64,000 bases of DNA from Photobacterium sp. TY1-4 (GCF_025398175.1 NZ_CP099735.1:1488001-1552000); one strand, 5' to 3'; counted from the stretch's first letter, positions 8,476-18,249 are shown. The notes: a model not told the origin generated them from the letters alone. A program made the numbers and translations.

Positions 8476-10380
8476 GTGACCGATCCGTCTACATCTCAAA
8501 TTCTTTCCGTCGAAAACTTATCGGTGGCTTTTGGCCCAAATCAGGTGATTGAGAACCTGAGCTTTTCCGTGGTGCCCGGTCGGACCCTGGCGATTGTCGG
8601 TGAATCCGGCTCCGGGAAATCGGTGACGTCGCAGTCGATCATGCGGCTGGCTGATATGAGCGGTGCCCGGTATGTCTCCGGTCGGATCCAGTATCGCGGG
8701 GCAGCGCAACCGGTCGATTTGTTGACGCTGACCCAGCCCCAGATGCGGCAGGTGCGGGGCAAAGAGATCGCGATGATTTTCCAGGAGCCGATGACCTCGC
8801 TCAACCCGGTGTTCACTATCGGCGATCAGCTCTGTGAAGCCTTGCTGCTGCATGAAAATCTCTCGAAATCCGAAGCGATGGCTGAAAGTCAGCACTTACT
8901 TGAAATGGTGCGCTTGCCGGATGCCAGGGAGATGCTCGGTCGCTATCCGCATCAGCTCTCGGGCGGCATGCGCCAGCGGGTGATGATTGCGATGGCGCTG
9001 GCATGTAAGCCGAAAATCCTGATCGCCGATGAGCCGACCACCGCCCTCGATGTGACCATTCAGGCGCAGATCCTGGCGATTATGGCGGATCTGCAAAAAG
9101 AGCTGAATATGGCAGTGATTTTCATCACTCACGACATGGGCGTGGTGGCTGAAATTGCCGATGATGTGGTGGTGATGTGGCAAGGCAAGAAAGTGGAGCA
9201 GGGCACGGTGCAGGACATCTTCGCCCGGCCGCAGCATCCGTATACCCAGGCGCTGCTGGCGTCGGTGCCTCGCCTCGGGAGTATGGCGGGCGAGCCTTTG
9301 CCCAAGCGTTTTCCGGTCACGGTGATGGAAGGCGGGATGCCGACCGTGGTCGGCGAAGAGCAGGTGCAGGACACCGCCGATTACAGCCAGCCGCCGCTGC
9401 TCAGTGTTCGTGATCTGGTGACCCGTTTTGATGCCCGCAAAGGTTTCTGGGGCCGGGTCACCCACCGCATTCATGCGGTCGAGCAGGTGAATTTTGATAT
9501 CTACCCCGGTGAAACCCTGGCGCTGGTCGGGGAGTCCGGCTCCGGAAAATCCACCATCGGCCGTACCATTCAGCAATTGCAGGCGGCAACCAGCGGCACC
9601 ATCAGCTTTGAAGGTCAGCCGTTAACGGCGTGCAGCAAGGCCGAGCAGCGCCGGTTGAAACAGGAAATTCAGTATATCTTTCAGGATCCGTATGCCTCAC
9701 TGGATCCGAGAAAAACCATCGGCTTCTCCATTGCCGAGCCGATCAAAACCCATCGCCTGATCCAGGGCGAGCAGAACATTCGCCGGCGGGTGGCCGAGCT
9801 GCTGGAACGGGTCGGGCTGAGTCCCGAACATGCCTCGCGCTATCCCCATGAGTTTTCCGGCGGCCAGCGCCAGCGGATCTGTATTGCCCGGGCCCTGGCC
9901 TCGAACCCGAAATTAATCATTGCCGATGAAGCACTGTCTGCGCTCGATGTCTCCATTCAGGCGCAAATCATCAACCTGTTTATGGCACTGCAGGCGGAGT
10001 ACGGCATTGCGTACCTGTTTATCAGCCACGATATGGCGGTGGTCGAAAAAATGAGTCACCGGGTCGCGGTGCTCTATCTGGGACAAATCGCCGAAATCGG
10101 CTCGCGCCGACAAATTCTGGAGACGCCGCAACACCCGTATACCCAACGCTTGCTGAGTGCGGTGCCCGTGGCGGACCCGAACCATGTCCGCACCAGCGTT
10201 CGTTTGACCGGAGACATTCCCAGCCCGATTCGGGCAGTCGGCGATGAGCCGAGCACCCTGGCTTATCTCGAAGTCGCCCCCGGCCACTTTGTCGCACAAG
10301 CCCCACAGGAAGGGGCACTCCAACCTACCTTTGACGGAGAATATTTCAATGATGAAGCACAACCCTCAACACTGGCTTAA
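8476..10380 (+). CDS. Dipeptide/oligopeptide ABC transporter, fused double ATP-binding protein (DppD-DppF type)
   Basis: Two complete ABC ATPase domains in one chain, equivalent to DppD and DppF fused. Domain 1 has [27 protein letters not shown] and [12 protein letters not shown]. Domain 2, starting around residue 305, has [27 protein letters not shown] and [12 protein letters not shown]. Each is followed by the oligopeptide-type tail containing QHPYTQ. I favour the GTG at 8476, which is preceded by AAGGA with 7-base spacing. The frame is open to an ATG at 8413 (21 more residues, Cys-rich and not family-like). The stop overlaps the following binding-protein gene by 32 bases, so the two are translationally coupled. 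Confidence 0.93.
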   Translation: MTDPSTSQILSVENLSVAFGPNQVIENLSFSVVPGRTLAIVGESGSGKSVTSQSIMRLADMSGARYVSGRIQYRGAAQPVDLLTLTQPQMRQVRGKEIAMIFQEPMTSLNPVFTIGDQLCEALLLHENLSKSEAMAESQHLLEMVRLPDAREMLGRYPHQLSGGMRQRVMIAMALACKPKILIADEPTTALDVTIQAQILAIMADLQKELNMAVIFITHDMGVVAEIADDVVVMWQGKKVEQGTVQDIFARPQHPYTQALLASVPRLGSMAGEPLPKRFPVTVMEGGMPTVVGEEQVQDTADYSQPPLLSVRDLVTRFDARKGFWGRVTHRIHAVEQVNFDIYPGETLALVGESGSGKSTIGRTIQQLQAATSGTISFEGQPLTACSKAEQRRLKQEIQYIFQDPYASLDPRKTIGFSIAEPIKTHRLIQGEQNIRRRVAELLERVGLSPEHASRYPHEFSGGQRQRICIARALASNPKLIIADEALSALDVSIQAQIINLFMALQAEYGIAYLFISHDMAVVEKMSHRVAVLYLGQIAEIGSRRQILETPQHPYTQRLLSAVPVADPNHVRTSVRLTGDIPSPIRAVGDEPSTLAYLEVAPGHFVAQAPQEGALQPTFDGEYFNDEAQPSTLA

Positions 10381-11878
10381 GACCCTGTCGCTCACGGCCG
10401 GACTGACCTTTTCATCCCTGGCGATGGCGGGCGGAACGCTGACCGTCGCGTCGCCGCAGGACCCGGGCAGCTGGGATCCGGTGGACACTTTTTTGGTCAA
10501 CTGGGCCTCGGTCGCCACCAATATTTATGACGGTCTGACCTATCGCGGTCCGGATCTGAAACTCCAGCCGGGTCTGGCGACCAACTGGGAGCTGCTCGAT
10601 GACGGGCGGCGGATCCGCTTTACGCTGCGTCAGAACGTGACTTTCCATAATGGCGAGGCGTTTAACGCCAACGCGGTGAAGTTTACCTTTGATCGCCTGT
10701 TGGGCGAGGAAGGGAAAAAGGGCCCGCAACGCTCGAACTATACCGCGATTGCGCGGGTGGACATCGTTGATGACTACACGGTGGATTTCTTCCTCAACAA
10801 GCCTGATCCGGTGCTGCTGACCAAGCTGGCGGGCTACGGCGCGATGATTGTGCCTCCGAAATATATTGCCGAGAAAGGCGAGCAGTATTTCAACACCCAT
10901 CCTGTCGGCACCGGGCCGTTTCAGTTTGTGAACTATGAGCCGAAAGTCGGCATTGAACTGAAAGCCTACGGTAATCACTGGGGCAGCGCGCCGAACATCT
11001 CGCAGCTGAACTATCGCTTTATTTCCGAGCCGTCGACCGCGGTTGCTGAGTTGCAGGCCGGCCGAGTGGATCTGGTGATCCCGCCGACCATTCCGATTGC
11101 GATGATCCCGACCATTGAAGCCAACCCGAAACTGTCGGTCGTGGCCACACCAAGCCCGACCGTATACGCGCTGCGCTTTAACTCAGAAAGCGGGATCACC
11201 CAAGATGAGCGGGTGCGCAAGGCGATGATTTACGGCGTGGATCGTAAGGCGATTATCGACTCGATCCTCGGCGGTCAGGCCGAGCAGATTGCCAGCTTCC
11301 AAAGCTCTATCTCATTCGGCAACGATCCGGCGATGCAGCCGCTGCCGTACGATCCGTCCAAAGCCATGCAGCTGCTGAAACAGGCTGGGGTGAAACCCGG
11401 CGCTAAGGTGCAGATTGATATTCGCGGCAACGATGCCACTTTTAACGAAGTGACGCAGGCGGTGGCCAGCTACCTGCAAATCATCGGCCTGAATGCCACC
11501 ATCAAGCCGTACGAAACCAATGTGCTGCTGAACGATATTATCCCGGCGGGGAAAACCGGGGCGATGTTCCAGCAGTCCTGGGGCGGCTGGACCTTAGATT
11601 ACGACAACACGGCGTACTTTATGTATCACACCGGCGAGAAGTGGAATCCGTATGACAGCGATCCTGAGCTTGATCAGCAGCTTGAATCGCAGCGTACCCT
11701 GCTGGATCCCGAGCAACGGGAAGCCATTCTGCAGTCGATTGCCCGTTATACCGCCAATCGCGCGCTGGAAATGCCGCTGTACAGTCTTAACGCCATTTAC
11801 GGCGTGTCGAACCGGGTGAAAAACTTTACCCCGGTGCCGGACAGCCGCTTGCGCTTTACGGACGTCACCGTCGACTAA
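10349..11878 (+). CDS. Peptide ABC transporter substrate-binding protein (DppA/OppA family)
   Basis: Periplasmic binding protein of family SBP_bac_5, 509 residues. Two consecutive ATGs (10349, 10352) follow a GGAG, and the signal peptide is [20 protein letters not shown] before GGTLTVASPQDP. Typical landmarks are TNIYDGLTYRGPDLKLQPGLATNWE, FTLRQNVTFHNGE, HPVGTGPFQF and MIYGVDRKAI. An open frame extends upstream to 10244, but it overlaps the ATPase C-terminus and lacks a signal sequence, so it is rejected as the start. The protein would deliver short peptides to the permease pair encoded next. Confidence 0.95.
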   Translation: MMKHNPQHWLKTLSLTAGLTFSSLAMAGGTLTVASPQDPGSWDPVDTFLVNWASVATNIYDGLTYRGPDLKLQPGLATNWELLDDGRRIRFTLRQNVTFHNGEAFNANAVKFTFDRLLGEEGKKGPQRSNYTAIARVDIVDDYTVDFFLNKPDPVLLTKLAGYGAMIVPPKYIAEKGEQYFNTHPVGTGPFQFVNYEPKVGIELKAYGNHWGSAPNISQLNYRFISEPSTAVAELQAGRVDLVIPPTIPIAMIPTIEANPKLSVVATPSPTVYALRFNSESGITQDERVRKAMIYGVDRKAIIDSILGGQAEQIASFQSSISFGNDPAMQPLPYDPSKAMQLLKQAGVKPGAKVQIDIRGNDATFNEVTQAVASYLQIIGLNATIKPYETNVLLNDIIPAGKTGAMFQQSWGGWTLDYDNTAYFMYHTGEKWNPYDSDPELDQQLESQRTLLDPEQREAILQSIARYTANRALEMPLYSLNAIYGVSNRVKNFTPVPDSRLRFTDVTVD

Positions 11879-11935
11879 GCAGGACGACGTGCCCTTCAGG
11901 ACGGAGGGCACGGATTGCCGTTTCAAGGAATTCTC

Positions 11936-12859
11936 ATGACTAACTTTATTTTAAAACGCTTGCTGCAGGCGGTGTTTGTGCTGTTTGCGATCACCCTGGT
12001 GGTTGCCTACGCGATCCGAATGACGGGCGATCCGGCGCTGATGCTGACGCAGGGTGCAGGCAGTATTACCGAAGCCGATCTGGCGCTGATCCGCGAGGCG
12101 CTGGGGCTTAACAAACCGTTTCTGACCCAGTATGGCGAGTTTATCACCGGGCTGTTTGTCGGTGACTTCGGCAACAGCTTTTTGGGCGGCACACCGGTGT
12201 CTCAGCTCATCGAAATGTCTCTGCCGGCCACCTTTATGCTGGCGATCTCGGTGATGCTGGTGTCGATTGCGATTTCGATCCCGCTGGGGATCAAAGCCGC
12301 AACGGCGCGTGGCAAATGGGCCGATCAGCTGATCCGGATCTGCTCGCTGATTGGCTTGTCATTTCCCAACTTCTGGCTGGCGCTGATGATGGTGCTGGTG
12401 TTTTCCATCACCCTGCAATGGCTGCCACCGAGCGGCATGGACGGCTTCGCCAGCTTTGTGATGCCGTCGCTGACCATGGCGATTATTCTCACCGCGACCA
12501 ATGTGCGGCTGGTCAGAACGGCGATGCTGGAAATCCTGCAATCTCAGTACATCATGGTGGCGCGCGCCAAGGGCGTCAGCGAAACGGCGGTGCTCTACAA
12601 GCATGCGCTGCGCAACTGTGCGATCCCGTTGATCACCTATTTCGGCCTGCAATTTGGCGGCCTGCTCGGCGGGATTGTGGTGATTGAAAAAGTCTTCAAC
12701 TGGCCGGGGCTCGGCACACTGGCCTTTGAAGCGGTCGGGTCGCGGGATTACCCGGTGTTGCAGGCGGTGATCACCGTGCTGTCGATGCTCATCGTCGGGG
12801 TAAACCTTTTGGTCGATATTGCTTACGGCCTCATTGATCCACGCATCAGAACGGAGTAA
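11936..12859 (+). CDS. Peptide ABC transporter permease (DppB type)
   Basis: Inner-membrane permease, 307 residues. The start MTNFILKRLLQAVFVLFAIT is the classic DppB N-terminus, and AAGGAA precedes the ATG at 11936. Family marks are GLNKPFLTQYGEFITGLFVGDFG and the EAA loop YIMVARAKGVSETAVLYKHALRN. An in-frame upstream codon at 11915 is not needed. The gap of 57 bases after the binding-protein gene holds a weak inverted repeat (GCCCTTCAGGACGGAGGGC, 11890-11908). This could differentially stabilise the mRNA for the binding protein, as in other binding-protein operons. Confidence 0.94.
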   Translation: MTNFILKRLLQAVFVLFAITLVVAYAIRMTGDPALMLTQGAGSITEADLALIREALGLNKPFLTQYGEFITGLFVGDFGNSFLGGTPVSQLIEMSLPATFMLAISVMLVSIAISIPLGIKAATARGKWADQLIRICSLIGLSFPNFWLALMMVLVFSITLQWLPPSGMDGFASFVMPSLTMAIILTATNVRLVRTAMLEILQSQYIMVARAKGVSETAVLYKHALRNCAIPLITYFGLQFGGLLGGIVVIEKVFNWPGLGTLAFEAVGSRDYPVLQAVITVLSMLIVGVNLLVDIAYGLIDPRIRTE

Positions 12860-12864
12860 GGCCG

Positions 12865-13719
12865 ATGTCTACTGCAATGTCTTCTACACGATTTTCCGGG
12901 CTGAAAAACCTGGAGTTTATCCTCGGCGCCACGCTGACGGGCGGCATTATTTTGCTGGTGCTGCTGTCGGATGTGATTTTTCAGGATGCCGCGAGTCAGA
13001 TTAACTTATCGGCCCGGCTGATTGCGCCCTTCACCGATGCCAGACACTTTTTCGGCACTGATCCGCTGGGCCGGGATGTGCTGGCCCGCGTTGTGGCCGG
13101 GGGTACGGTGTCGCTTCAGGTCGGCTTTTTGTCGGTGCTGGGGGCGGTGATCTTCGGCGTTATCATGGGGTTAGTGTCCGGTTACTATCGCGGGATCTGG
13201 GATGTGATCGTGATGCGCTGCGCGGACATCCAACTGGCGATGCCGTTTATTTTGCTGGCGATCACTTTCATTGCCATTGTCGGCGGCGGCCTGACCAACA
13301 TGATCATTTTGCTGATTGTCTCGCAGTGGGTGCAATATGCCCGCTTGGTGCGCGGTTCGGTGTTGTCGCTGCGGGATCGGGAGTTCATCCAGTCGGCCAA
13401 AGCGATTGGGGTCAGCCATTTCAGTATCCTGTTCCGTCATCTGCTGCCGAACCTGATTGGCCCGGTGATTGTGCTGATGACGCTCAATGTAGCGAACAAC
13501 ATTCTGCTGGAAAGTAGCCTGACGTTTCTGGGGCTGGGCGTCGATCCGCTGACTCCGAGCTGGGGCGGGATGCTCGCCGATGGCCGGACCTATATCCAGA
13601 CGGCGTGGTGGGTGAGTGTGTTCCCGGGACTGGCGATCCTGCTCACCGTGCTGGGGCTGAACCTGCTCGGGGATTGGCTCCGCGATAGCCTGGATCCGAC
13701 CGGGAGAACATCACGATGA
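12865..13719 (+). CDS. Peptide ABC transporter permease (DppC type)
   Basis: Second permease subunit, 284 residues, with an N-terminal helix, a soluble stretch containing HFFGTDPLGRDVLARVVAGG, and the EAA loop FIQSAKAIGVSHFSILFRHLLPN. The GLGVDPLTPSWGGMLADGR motif near the C-terminus is diagnostic for DppC/OppC. It starts 5 bases after the dppB-like stop and overlaps the downstream metallopeptidase start by 4 bases (ATGA), so import and hydrolysis are encoded in one coupled transcript. Confidence 0.95.
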   Translation: MSTAMSSTRFSGLKNLEFILGATLTGGIILLVLLSDVIFQDAASQINLSARLIAPFTDARHFFGTDPLGRDVLARVVAGGTVSLQVGFLSVLGAVIFGVIMGLVSGYYRGIWDVIVMRCADIQLAMPFILLAITFIAIVGGGLTNMIILLIVSQWVQYARLVRGSVLSLRDREFIQSAKAIGVSHFSILFRHLLPNLIGPVIVLMTLNVANNILLESSLTFLGLGVDPLTPSWGGMLADGRTYIQTAWWVSVFPGLAILLTVLGLNLLGDWLRDSLDPTGRTSR

Positions 13720-15524
13720 GCCAGATTTTTACCACCACTATTCCTTCCTCGCTGGTGGACCTTGTCGAGCAATTGCGGGATCCCCGTTATCACGGCTGCA
13801 CGGTCGAGGCCTGGGTGTTCAGTGATCGCGCGTCACGCCAGACGGCGGAAGCGTCATTGCGAGCGATTGGGGTTCAGGCCCGGATCCACAGCGCCTATAA
13901 GCCGCTGCTGCAATTTTTCCTCGAAGATGTGCCGCAAGACGGGTTGCTTGAACCGACAGTGCCAAGTGAATCGGCCGATTCGCTGGAAGCGATCGAGATC
14001 ACCTATCCGGTTCGCGAGCATGCCGATCCCAAACGGTTCCTGTTGGAAGCGTACCCGCTGGCGGCGCTGATCCGCTGCGACAACCTGACGTTTATCCCGG
14101 ATGACGGAGAGCCGGACCATTACACCGTGACCGCGCATTGGGTGTCGGGCGAGGTGCGTCGCTTTTCGGTGTTTGCGCCCAACCATGTTCATGTGTCCGC
14201 CTGCGAGACAACTTACCTGTCCCCGACGGGCTGGCTGCGGGTTGATGATCGCGCGGGGAATCGGGTTCGCGATGAGCGTTTCATCACCGACTATGAAAAG
14301 GCATTTGCCACGGTGATGACGCAGATTCAGAACCATGACTGGCCGGTGCAGGGGCCGTATTTCGAGCAACTGGAGATTCATGTAGCCGTTCCGGCTTGCG
14401 ATGAGCCGATGGGCTACGGGCATGAAGTGGTCAGCCTGAAAGAAGCGCTGCATGAGGATCTGTATTTTTCGGTTCAGGAGTGGTTTAAGTTTCGCGAAGG
14501 CAAAGATCTGAATGACCGGAATAGTCAGCCTGGACAAATTATTCCGCTGATTGATGCTGCGGAAGGGCCGGATTACGCCATTGAAATCCGGTTGGGGCAC
14601 CATAGTGAGGGGCTGATACGGGACGCCGAATATGACGCGCCGACGCTGGCGTTGGATACGGTCGGTGCACCTCTGCCGGTGGCACTGGTTGGTCAAGCCC
14701 TGGCGGACATTCCGGGTCAGGCCATTGAAGTCAGCGCCTACTCCGGCCGGACGGTACGGGCAAAGTATCATCCGGGTGCGGACAAGGCGGTGATGATCAG
14801 CGGTGGTCAGCATGCCAACGAAACCACCGGGGTGGTGGGCGCTTTGCGCGCGGCGACGGTATTGGCGCAGCAAGCAGAGGCGCATTTCGTGATTTCGCCG
14901 CTGGAGAATCCCGACGGTTATGCACTGCATCAGGCGCTGATCCAGGACAATCCGCACCATATGCACCACGCCGCTCGCTATACGGCGCTGGGGGATGATC
15001 TCGAATACCGTACCGGGGATGCGTTGTACGAAAAGGCCATTCGGCATCGGGCCGTTGAGCACAGTGGTGCCGGGTTGCACCTGAACCTGCATGGTTACCC
15101 GTCGCATGAATGGACGCGGCCCCTGTCCGGATATGTTCCGGCCGGTTTTGAAATGTGGACCATCCCGAAGGGCTTTTTCTTAATCGTCCGTCATCGGGAC
15201 ACCCCGGAATGGGCGGAGTATGCCGAGCGTTTTATTCACGAGCTGACACTGGCGCTGGGCCATCTGTCTGAGGTGCTGGCGCTGAATCGGGCGCAGACGA
15301 CGCTGTATCAGCAACACGCCGGAGAAACCGGATTTCAAATCATCAATGATTTTCCGTGCCTGATTTCCGCCGTTACCCAGTGCGATGTGCCGCTGCAGAT
15401 CATCACCGAATACCCGGATGAAACGATCTACGGCGCGGATTTCATTGCCGGGCATGACGTGCAGAGCGCAACCGTGCTGGCGGCCTATCAGATCCATCAG
15501 CGATTATCTCAGCCAGCGTGTTGA
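13716..15524 (+). CDS. M14-type zinc carboxypeptidase family protein
   Basis: Predicted 602-residue metallopeptidase of the M14 (carboxypeptidase A-like) superfamily. The catalytic region begins around residue 350. GGQHANETTG supplies the HxxE zinc ligands (His366, Glu369). ISPLENPDGYALH gives the NPDG motif, and HLNLHGYPSHEW (starting at His455) the third zinc ligand. The N-terminal roughly 330 residues are an uncharacterised extension with no signal peptide, so the enzyme is probably cytoplasmic. It is the final gene of the dipeptide importer operon (4-base overlap) and presumably degrades the imported peptide. Specificity cannot be read; the long N-terminal part may dictate it. A strong terminator follows. 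Confidence 0.82.
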   Translation: MSQIFTTTIPSSLVDLVEQLRDPRYHGCTVEAWVFSDRASRQTAEASLRAIGVQARIHSAYKPLLQFFLEDVPQDGLLEPTVPSESADSLEAIEITYPVREHADPKRFLLEAYPLAALIRCDNLTFIPDDGEPDHYTVTAHWVSGEVRRFSVFAPNHVHVSACETTYLSPTGWLRVDDRAGNRVRDERFITDYEKAFATVMTQIQNHDWPVQGPYFEQLEIHVAVPACDEPMGYGHEVVSLKEALHEDLYFSVQEWFKFREGKDLNDRNSQPGQIIPLIDAAEGPDYAIEIRLGHHSEGLIRDAEYDAPTLALDTVGAPLPVALVGQALADIPGQAIEVSAYSGRTVRAKYHPGADKAVMISGGQHANETTGVVGALRAATVLAQQAEAHFVISPLENPDGYALHQALIQDNPHHMHHAARYTALGDDLEYRTGDALYEKAIRHRAVEHSGAGLHLNLHGYPSHEWTRPLSGYVPAGFEMWTIPKGFFLIVRHRDTPEWAEYAERFIHELTLALGHLSEVLALNRAQTTLYQQHAGETGFQIINDFPCLISAVTQCDVPLQIITEYPDETIYGADFIAGHDVQSATVLAAYQIHQRLSQPAC

Positions 15525-15550
15525 GGTCTTCTGACGCGGTTGAATGATTG

Positions 15551-15585
15551 AACATCAGCAGCACTTCGGTGCTGCTGTTGTTTTT
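15551..15585 (+). terminator. Rho-independent terminator of the peptide-transport operon
   Basis: Perfect 9-bp stem CAGCAGCAC/GTGCTGCTG closed by a stable TTCG tetraloop, followed by TTGTTTTT. It stands 30 bases after the metallopeptidase stop. The remaining space to 15775 contains no supported gene. Confidence 0.9.
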
Positions 15586-15775
15586 GGATATAGGATGGTA
15601 GTGACGTTGTCATATATCGCGGTCACTTACCAATGATTCGTAAAACACATAAATGTGATCGGTTGCGTATCTTTTGGGGCCAGTGACAGGTAGGTTTTCT
15701 GGCGGTGCGCGGTATCGCTCTGTAACCAGCGGTGATTTATCTTTCCGCTCTGATCCCGGTTCTTTATACCAACCG

Positions 15776-17638
15776 TTACTTATGCAAGGATTCATCGGTG
15801 TTCGGTGGGTGCCCCAGTGGCTCTTTTTCTTCTCCCAAATCGCTTAAATGCTCATCAACGATTGCTTCGACCTGTTTGAGCTGCTCGGGCGCAGCGGCGG
15901 TTACTGAATCCAGTAGCCCGGTCACGCAGTGTTCAATATTGATTTTCTCCCGGTCCGGGGCTCGGAGACTGGCAACATTTTCAGCCATGGCGTCGACATA
16001 TTCCTGGCTAAACGCCTGTATTTGTTCCGGGTTGGTTTGGGCCAGGGTGTCTACAACATTGGCCTGCTGTGCTTGCGCGACGAAGGCAATGTTGGCCAGC
16101 AGGGTTAAGGCGTTTTCCGGCTCTTTGTCGAGTAACCAGGTGACCAGCGCTTCAACCTGTTCCGGAGTCCCCTGGGCCAGGCGGTTGGCAATATCAACCG
16201 CCAGCTCGGAGTTGAGCATCGTCAGCGCCCGAAACAGCAGCACAGTATCGACTTCCGGGAACTGAGCGGCTTTTTCAGTCAGCGTAGCCGCCCAGTCCGG
16301 CCGGGCGGCTGACATCGCGCGGATAAAGGCTATCGCATTATTCGGATGTTCGGCGGCTAGTCGCTCGAGTTCATCCATGGCTTGTTCTAAGTCTTCGGAT
16401 GTTTCCCGGTATGCCGTTCGCGGATCCAGCTCTTCATGGATGGTGTTGGGGTTGTGCATCACAAAGGTTTCCTGCGCTTCCACCGTGATGGGGGCTGCGA
16501 CCTTCATGCGGTACAGGGTAAAGGCAATCAGCAGTAGTTCGACGGCCAGCATGAACCCGAATACCGCCACTTCTCCCTGGTGTTGCATCACGACGGTCGC
16601 ACTATAGGGCGCAATCATCGCGCCGGTGGCATACACACTGAGTAAGCCGGCCAGTACCGGAACCAGCTGCTCTTGCCGGGCCTGGTCGAAGGCTTCTGAG
16701 ATACTGAGCGGGTAGAGGCAGGCGATGATCCCCATGGTGATGGCACTACAGAGCAACGCAGCGCCAAAAAGTCCTGCTGCGACGGTAGCCGGCAAAGCCA
16801 GGGTGGTCAGGGACAGGAGCAGACAGCAGCCCAGAATGACTTTTTTGCGCTCGAAGCGGTCAGACAAGTAGCCGATGGGCAGTTGAAGCACAATGCCGCC
16901 CACCATTGCGGCACCCATGAACAAGGACAGCCTGAGCCCGGTGATGTGTTCACTGCCCGCATACAGGGGCAGCAAGTTGACCATGGCCGAATAGAGCATG
17001 CCGCATAGAAAGCCGGTGACGACGCCCTGAGGAGACAGGGCAAACAGTTGTCGCAGCGGGAACAGGGGCGTCTGCTCGATACTCGGCTCGTAATGAGACA
17101 CAAAAACCAGCGGTGTGATCGACAAACTGAACAGGATGCCGCACAGGACAAACAGGGTACTTCCGCTTGGCGGCGAGATGAGCAGGGCAAACTGGCCCAG
17201 GGTGAGCGCTGTCAAGATAACTAACTGGTTGATCCCCAGAATCCGTCCCCGGTTTTGCTCGTTTGAGACACTGCCGAACCAGGAGTCGAGGGTGACGCAG
17301 GCGCATGCAATGCAGAACCCCATCAGGCCGCGCATGGCTGCCCAAAGGTAAACCTCATCACGCAATCCCATCAGCAGAATCGCTGTGGCCGTCAGGCTGC
17401 CACACATGGCAAACGTGCGCACCTGGCCGATCTGGTTCAGGATGCGCTTGGCAATATTGGCCCCGAGCAGGAATCCGAAGGAGTACATGGACAGAATAAA
17501 ACCGGAGACCGGCAGGCTGATATTGTCGGTCGCGAGCCGAACCGGCAGCAAAATACCACTCAGCCCATGCCCTGTCATCAGGATCAAAGAGCTGACAAAC
17601 AGGAGTATCAGCGGTTGCAATGTCGCGGTAATGGACAC
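15776..17638 (-). CDS. MFS transporter with long C-terminal soluble extension
   Basis: Residues 1 to about 385 form a twelve-helix MFS domain of the YcaD-like type (TGHGLSGILLPVRL, YSFGFLLGANIAKRI, FDQARQEQLVPVLAGLLSVYATGA). After the last helix the protein continues for about 220 residues of acidic, alanine-rich, probably helical sequence with repeated pairs of helices (QAMDELERLAAEHPNN, LAQGTPEQVEALVTWLLDKEPENAL), like a TPR or HEAT-type solenoid. Total length of 620 is far above the 380-400 of ordinary YcaD. There is no frameshift or internal start that would split it. The tail should be cytoplasmic and could bind a partner or sense cargo. Substrate unknown. Confidence 0.85.
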   Translation of the reverse strand: MSITATLQPLILLFVSSLILMTGHGLSGILLPVRLATDNISLPVSGFILSMYSFGFLLGANIAKRILNQIGQVRTFAMCGSLTATAILLMGLRDEVYLWAAMRGLMGFCIACACVTLDSWFGSVSNEQNRGRILGINQLVILTALTLGQFALLISPPSGSTLFVLCGILFSLSITPLVFVSHYEPSIEQTPLFPLRQLFALSPQGVVTGFLCGMLYSAMVNLLPLYAGSEHITGLRLSLFMGAAMVGGIVLQLPIGYLSDRFERKKVILGCCLLLSLTTLALPATVAAGLFGAALLCSAITMGIIACLYPLSISEAFDQARQEQLVPVLAGLLSVYATGAMIAPYSATVVMQHQGEVAVFGFMLAVELLLIAFTLYRMKVAAPITVEAQETFVMHNPNTIHEELDPRTAYRETSEDLEQAMDELERLAAEHPNNAIAFIRAMSAARPDWAATLTEKAAQFPEVDTVLLFRALTMLNSELAVDIANRLAQGTPEQVEALVTWLLDKEPENALTLLANIAFVAQAQQANVVDTLAQTNPEQIQAFSQEYVDAMAENVASLRAPDREKINIEHCVTGLLDSVTAAAPEQLKQVEAIVDEHLSDLGEEKEPLGHPPNTDESLHK

Positions 17639-17725
17639 GATAGTGCCTCCCCGGATCCAGTGAATGCGCGGTGATCACGCCATGATTATTTATCAGCATA
17701 TACTCGTGCTTTGCGTCGTCGCATT

Positions 17726-17946
17726 ATGAACAACTATAGAGGTCGATTAGCCGTTCAGTGGGCCAGACTGGCTCAGGAACGCTGTTGCGACCCGAGACGT
17801 GAGATCACTTTCACGCAAAAAAAACGATGGTGTATGCCATCAAGCAAATTGGCACCAGCGTGATGAGTGTCGATGGTTTCATTCGCCGATCCGGCGTTGG
17901 AAACGCGTTCACTGTGCTGTCGCAGCAACACCATCTGGATGTGTGA
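17726..17946 (+). pseudogene. Small hypothetical ORF, apparently frameshifted at an A8 run
   Basis: ATG at 17726 opens MNNYRGRLAVQWARLAQERC and reads to a run of eight A (17817-17824), after which the frame ends shortly. A second frame, with an ATG at 17827, continues MVYAIKQIGTSVMSVDGFIRR to a stop at 17944. Joining the two at the A8 tract gives about 73 residues without other stops. Neither half resembles a family I know, and there is no strong SD. The joining is inference; a sequencing error, programmed slippage or chance are all possible. Confidence 0.25.
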
Positions 17947-18009
17947 TTGTTTTTTATGCAAATAAGATAACTGTTTACTCGCGGCTGCTTCCGGGTCACA
18001 GATCGCGCA

Positions 18010-18249
18010 TCAGGATCTCAAATTCATCTTCGCCTCATGAATCAACCGGATAAGCTCTTTCGCATCTTCCCTCGAAAGTTCTATACGCCAGCAGTGCTAT
18101 TTCTGTTGGCTGTGTTTCTGGCAAAACAGGATGGTTATTTTGCCATCTTTTTGAAAGGATAAATCTTCAAAATCTCCATCCAGTCTCTTCTGCTCATCAT
18201 TGGCATCGATGTGAAGGGTCCCAGTGGGATTGATGGTGACCTGTACTTT
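18010..18249 (-). pseudogene. Degenerate small ORF with internal TAG
   Basis: The minus strand reads KVQVTINPTGTLHIDANDEQ and on to SQQK, then TAG (18097-18099), then HCWRIELSREDAKELIRLIH to a TGA at 18010. The whole 79-codon frame has protein-like composition on both sides of the stop, with the last part forming a plausible amphipathic helix. No start codon is visible: upstream the frame meets a TAA (18264-18266). It looks like a remnant of a small protein gene. Family not recognised. Confidence 0.3.

Noticed and set aside
10244..10348. Upstream extension of the peptide-binding protein
   Set aside because: It overlaps the ATPase coding end and would bury the signal peptide; the tandem ATG at 10349 has a proper SD.
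15610..15795. 61-codon minus-strand frame after the MFS gene
   Set aside because: Overlaps the MFS 3' end and shows no family resemblance or SD.
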